A stretch of 7,931 bases of DNA, from assembly GCA_045531755.1 (NCBI GenBank), contig JAZSEP010000090.1:1-7931 (forward strand), given 5' to 3'. This DNA is from UBA11540 sp045531755. GTDB lineage: Bacteria; Bacillota; Clostridia; Oscillospirales; Ruminococcaceae. The notes below the pieces were generated by a model. It searched no databases and had not been told where the DNA came from. It worked only from the letters and a program-made list of their open reading frames with translations. Below, piece after piece: positions 6,280-7,931 of this stretch; positions within the stretch are counted from its first letter, which is position 1; each line of letters opens with the position of its first letter. The translations under genes and the position numbers were made by a program.

Positions 6280-7245
6280 CTATATACTGCTAAGTTTTTG
6301 TATATCCTTTTCCGACATAATGAAATCCGAATTAAACATTGAGTCCTCAAGCTGTTGTATAGAAGAACATCCAATGATAGAAACAGCAGGAACCAGATTG
6401 GAATTTATATAACTAAGTACTGCTGTTGCGGGCGAAACAGAATGAATTTGGCAATACTCTTTTATCCAATCAACTCTTTTAATGTTTTTATCACATAAAA
6501 ACCTGTCGACAATTTTCTGATTCAAATCCCCAAATCCGCCTTCAATGGCTTTTGAGAAGAAACCCTTAGCTTGCGACGAAAAAGCCATAACAGGAAACTT
6601 GTTTTTTAAATACCACTCGTATTCTGTGTCATTCATACACACTAAAGAAGGGTCTTTTAGAGTTTCAGGCGTTGCAAAAGCGGCACTCCAATTTATCTGA
6701 CTTATCGAGAATGGTGTAAAGTTATTAACCTTTGCAATATTATTAGCCTCTTCAATTCTATTTACTCTCCAATTAGATGCACCGATAGCCCTAATAACAC
6801 CCTTTTTTACATACTCATCAAGAGTCAACATTATATCAAAAAGGTCTGCGTTTAAGTCATCTCTATGGAGAAAATAAACGTCTATATAGTCAGTTTTCAA
6901 GCAATCAAGACTACGCTTTATATCTTCGCGAATAGATGCCGAATTCACGCGCTTTGTGCCGTCTTTTGCAGGAAAAGCTCCTTTTGTCGATATGACTGTT
7001 TTTTCGCGGCATCTCCTGTTTTCTATCCACTCACCGATCACAGTTTCGCTTGCAGAATCTCCCCCGTCCAGCCACTGTGCATAACAGCGCGCGGTGTCTA
7101 TACAGTTGCCGCCAAGCTCAAAAAATTTATCCAAAAGTGTAAAGCATTTTCCCTTGTCAAGTTCGCTTCCAAAATATGTAGTTCCTAATACATATTTTGA
7201 CATTTTGACAAGGTCTTTTTTGCCGCATATTTCAAGATATTTCAT
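6280..7245 (-). CDS. Aldo/keto reductase, NAD(P)H-dependent
   Basis: This is a 321-residue cytosolic TIM-barrel oxidoreductase of the aldo/keto reductase superfamily, reducing aldehydes or ketones (often sugar or aryl aldehydes) with a nicotinamide cofactor. The catalytic tetrad is complete: Asp50 in CIDTA, Tyr55 in RCYAQ, Lys88 in STKGA and His127 in YFLHRDD. Later stretches AFSSQAKGFFSK and SIIGCSSIQQLEDS match the cofactor-binding end of the barrel. The start chosen is the ATG at 7243-7245, because AGGGG lies five to six bases upstream. An in-frame ATG at 7261-7263 has no ribosome site and would add only six residues. The gene lies 59 bases behind the short rnfB, with its own likely promoter in the gap. 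The substrate cannot be predicted, and a link to Rnf is not shown. Confidence 0.94.
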   Translation of the reverse strand: MKYLEICGKKDLVKMSKYVLGTTYFGSELDKGKCFTLLDKFFELGGNCIDTARCYAQWLDGGDSASETVIGEWIENRRCREKTVISTKGAFPAKDGTKRVNSASIREDIKRSLDCLKTDYIDVYFLHRDDLNADLFDIMLTLDEYVKKGVIRAIGASNWRVNRIEEANNIAKVNNFTPFSISQINWSAAFATPETLKDPSLVCMNDTEYEWYLKNKFPVMAFSSQAKGFFSKAIEGGFGDLNQKIVDRFLCDKNIKRVDWIKEYCQIHSVSPATAVLSYINSNLVPAVSIIGCSSIQQLEDSMFNSDFIMSEKDIQKLSSI

Positions 7246-7274
7246 ATCTACCCCTGCTATCATTATTTTAAAAC

Positions 7275-7303
7275 ATAATAACAGCTTTTATATGCTTTTG
7301 CAA
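7275..7303 (-). promoter_or_regulatory. Probable promoter for the aldo/keto reductase gene
   Basis: On the minus strand TTGCAA (7298-7303) and TATTAT (7275-7280) are separated by 17 bases, directly behind the rnfB stop codon. Transcription would start near 7268, about 23 bases before the ATG. This suggests the reductase can be expressed independently of the rnf operon. I see no terminator between rnfB and this promoter, so read-through is possible too. Confidence 0.65.
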
Positions 7304-7304
7304 C

Positions 7305-7574
7305 CTATTTTTTGATTTTTTCCGCGAGTCTTTCGACTGTCTTTTTTCCTCCGGGACGGCATTTTGTGATAACGTCGCCTTCAATTATACCCCTTGCATA
7401 CTCGTCGCAATTCGGGTATCCGCACAACGAACAATTTATCCCCGGAAGACACGCTCGAATTTCGTTAAAGCGTTCATCTGAATCGCCTTTAAATATATGC
7501 GATGCAACAACTAACAACAACGAGGATACTAATCCTACGACCGTAAGAACAAATACAGGGACAAAAATATCCAT
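7305..7574 (-). CDS. rnfB: Short RnfB-like protein: membrane anchor plus one Fe-S domain
   Basis: RnfB is the subunit of the ion-pumping Rnf complex that receives electrons from ferredoxin. This protein has only 89 residues: one hydrophobic helix (about 3-28), a short linker, then the RnfB Fe-S domain with LPGINCSLCGYPNC and a final cysteine in KCRPGG. Cys48, Cys51, Cys56 and Cys72 give C-x2-C-x4-C-x15-C, the expected ligands of one 4Fe-4S cluster. It ends shortly after in a charged helix. Typical RnfB proteins continue with two or more ferredoxin-type clusters and reach about 190 to 330 residues. No ferredoxin motif is readable in the 59 bases that follow, so this is not a simple recent frameshift. 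The ATG at 7572-7574 is preferred because AGGTGG lies five bases upstream; a GTG at 7581-7583 would overlap rnfA. Its place directly after rnfA matches the clostridial order and supports the identification. Confidence 0.85.
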   Translation of the reverse strand: MDIFVPVFVLTVVGLVSSLLLVVASHIFKGDSDERFNEIRACLPGINCSLCGYPNCDEYARGIIEGDVITKCRPGGKKTVERLAEKIKK

Positions 7575-7575
7575 A

Positions 7576-7931
7576 TTAACCACCTATTCCCTTAAATCCA
7601 CTAAATATTACTGCCATAATCGACCCTGCAGTTAGCGCAATCGGGGTTCCTGAAAATCTTTTTGGTATATCGTTTGTAGCGATCCTCATTCTTACCCCCG
7701 AAAAAAGTATGATTGCGAGTGAAAACCCTGCACCTGCTCCCAACGCGTTTACTACTGCTTCGGTAATATTGTTCATTTCTTCGACATTTAACAACGCTAC
7801 GCCAAGAACTGCGCAGTTTGTGGTTATCAGCGGAAGATATATACCAAGAGCCTTATAGAGTTTTGTTGAGTACTTTTTTACTGCAAATTCTACTAACTGA
7901 ACTGTAGCTGCAATTACTAATATAAAAACAA
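7576..7931 (-). CDS. rnfA: Electron transport complex subunit RnfA, C-terminal part (start outside window)
   Basis: RnfA is an integral membrane subunit of the ferredoxin:NAD+ oxidoreductase (Rnf) pump, homologous to NqrD/NqrE. The window holds the last 117 of about 190 residues. The reading frame is open to the window edge and begins FILVIAATVQLVEF. It includes LPLITTNCAVLGVALLN, whose TTNC cysteine is the conserved ligand of the intramembrane iron-sulfur centre shared with RnfE. The terminal helices follow (NALGAGAGFSLAIILFSGVR and the GTPIALTAGSIMAV region). The stop codon lies one base before the rnfB ATG, so the two are surely one operon. By the usual clostridial order C-D-G-E-A-B, rnfE and the rest should lie to the right of the window. 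No internal start should be used: the frame is continuous with canonical RnfA sequence upstream of 7794. Confidence 0.95.
   Translation of the reverse strand, partial: VFILVIAATVQLVEFAVKKYSTKLYKALGIYLPLITTNCAVLGVALLNVEEMNNITEAVVNALGAGAGFSLAIILFSGVRMRIATNDIPKRFSGTPIALTAGSIMAVIFSGFKGIGG

Noticed and set aside
7246..7263. Upstream ATG (7261-7263) as start of the aldo/keto reductase
   Set aside because: It has no ribosome site, whereas the ATG at 7243-7245 has AGGGG at proper spacing. The extra six residues are not part of the family fold.
7576..7794. A separate 72-codon gene starting inside the RnfA frame
   Set aside because: The same frame continues without a stop to the window edge and encodes canonical RnfA sequence, so the apparent start is internal.
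1..7931. CRISPR array, tRNA or rRNA genes, prophage or defence genes
   Set aside because: No regularly spaced repeats, cloverleaf-like segments, rRNA sequence, or phage or defence-type proteins are visible.

Overview
This is ordinary chromosomal DNA of a low-to-moderate G+C Gram-positive bacterium. Class Clostridia (Bacillota) is likely, and an Oscillospirales-type gut anaerobe is a reasonable guess. The grounds are the strong GGAGG-type ribosome sites, textbook sigma-A promoters with 17-base spacers, an HPr with both His15 and Ser46, an AbrB-type regulator with a zinc ribbon, and the end of a clostridial-order rnf cluster (A then B). The placement is inferred from gene types, not from a database match.

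Layout. At the left edge (1-62, minus strand) lie the first 20 codons of an IS200/IS605-family transposase. Its leader folds into a 15-bp hairpin that buries the ribosome site (69-130), and a second palindrome behind it (155-177) looks like the left end of the element. A third palindrome (194-220) covers the stop codon of uvrC, so the insertion sequence sits immediately behind uvrC and points the same way. Next on the minus strand come uvrC (UvrABC excision nuclease subunit, TTG start) and, upstream of it, ptsH (HPr of the sugar phosphotransferase system), separated by an intrinsic terminator.

A 323-bp AT-rich divergent region (2433-2755) holds a minus-strand promoter for ptsH and a plus-strand promoter for rsmA. 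The plus-strand block is rsmA (16S rRNA dimethyltransferase), an eight-helix membrane protein of unknown function overlapping it by ATGA, an 80-residue AbrB-like regulator with a zinc ribbon, and gltX (glutamyl-tRNA synthetase), which has its own promoter. A strong terminator (6252-6279) lies between gltX and the convergent genes on the right.

On the right, reading leftward on the minus strand, are the C-terminal 117 residues of RnfA, an unusually short RnfB with only the membrane anchor and first Fe-S domain, and an aldo/keto reductase with its own promoter. RnfA and RnfB belong to the ferredoxin:NAD+ oxidoreductase ion pump.

Most of the window is housekeeping: DNA repair, ribosome maturation, tRNA charging, sugar-uptake control and membrane energy conversion. 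I found no defence system, CRISPR array, prophage or clearly novel multi-gene system. The points most worth a second look are the ferredoxin-less RnfB, the rsmA-coupled membrane protein, and the hairpin-rich junction between the insertion sequence and uvrC.
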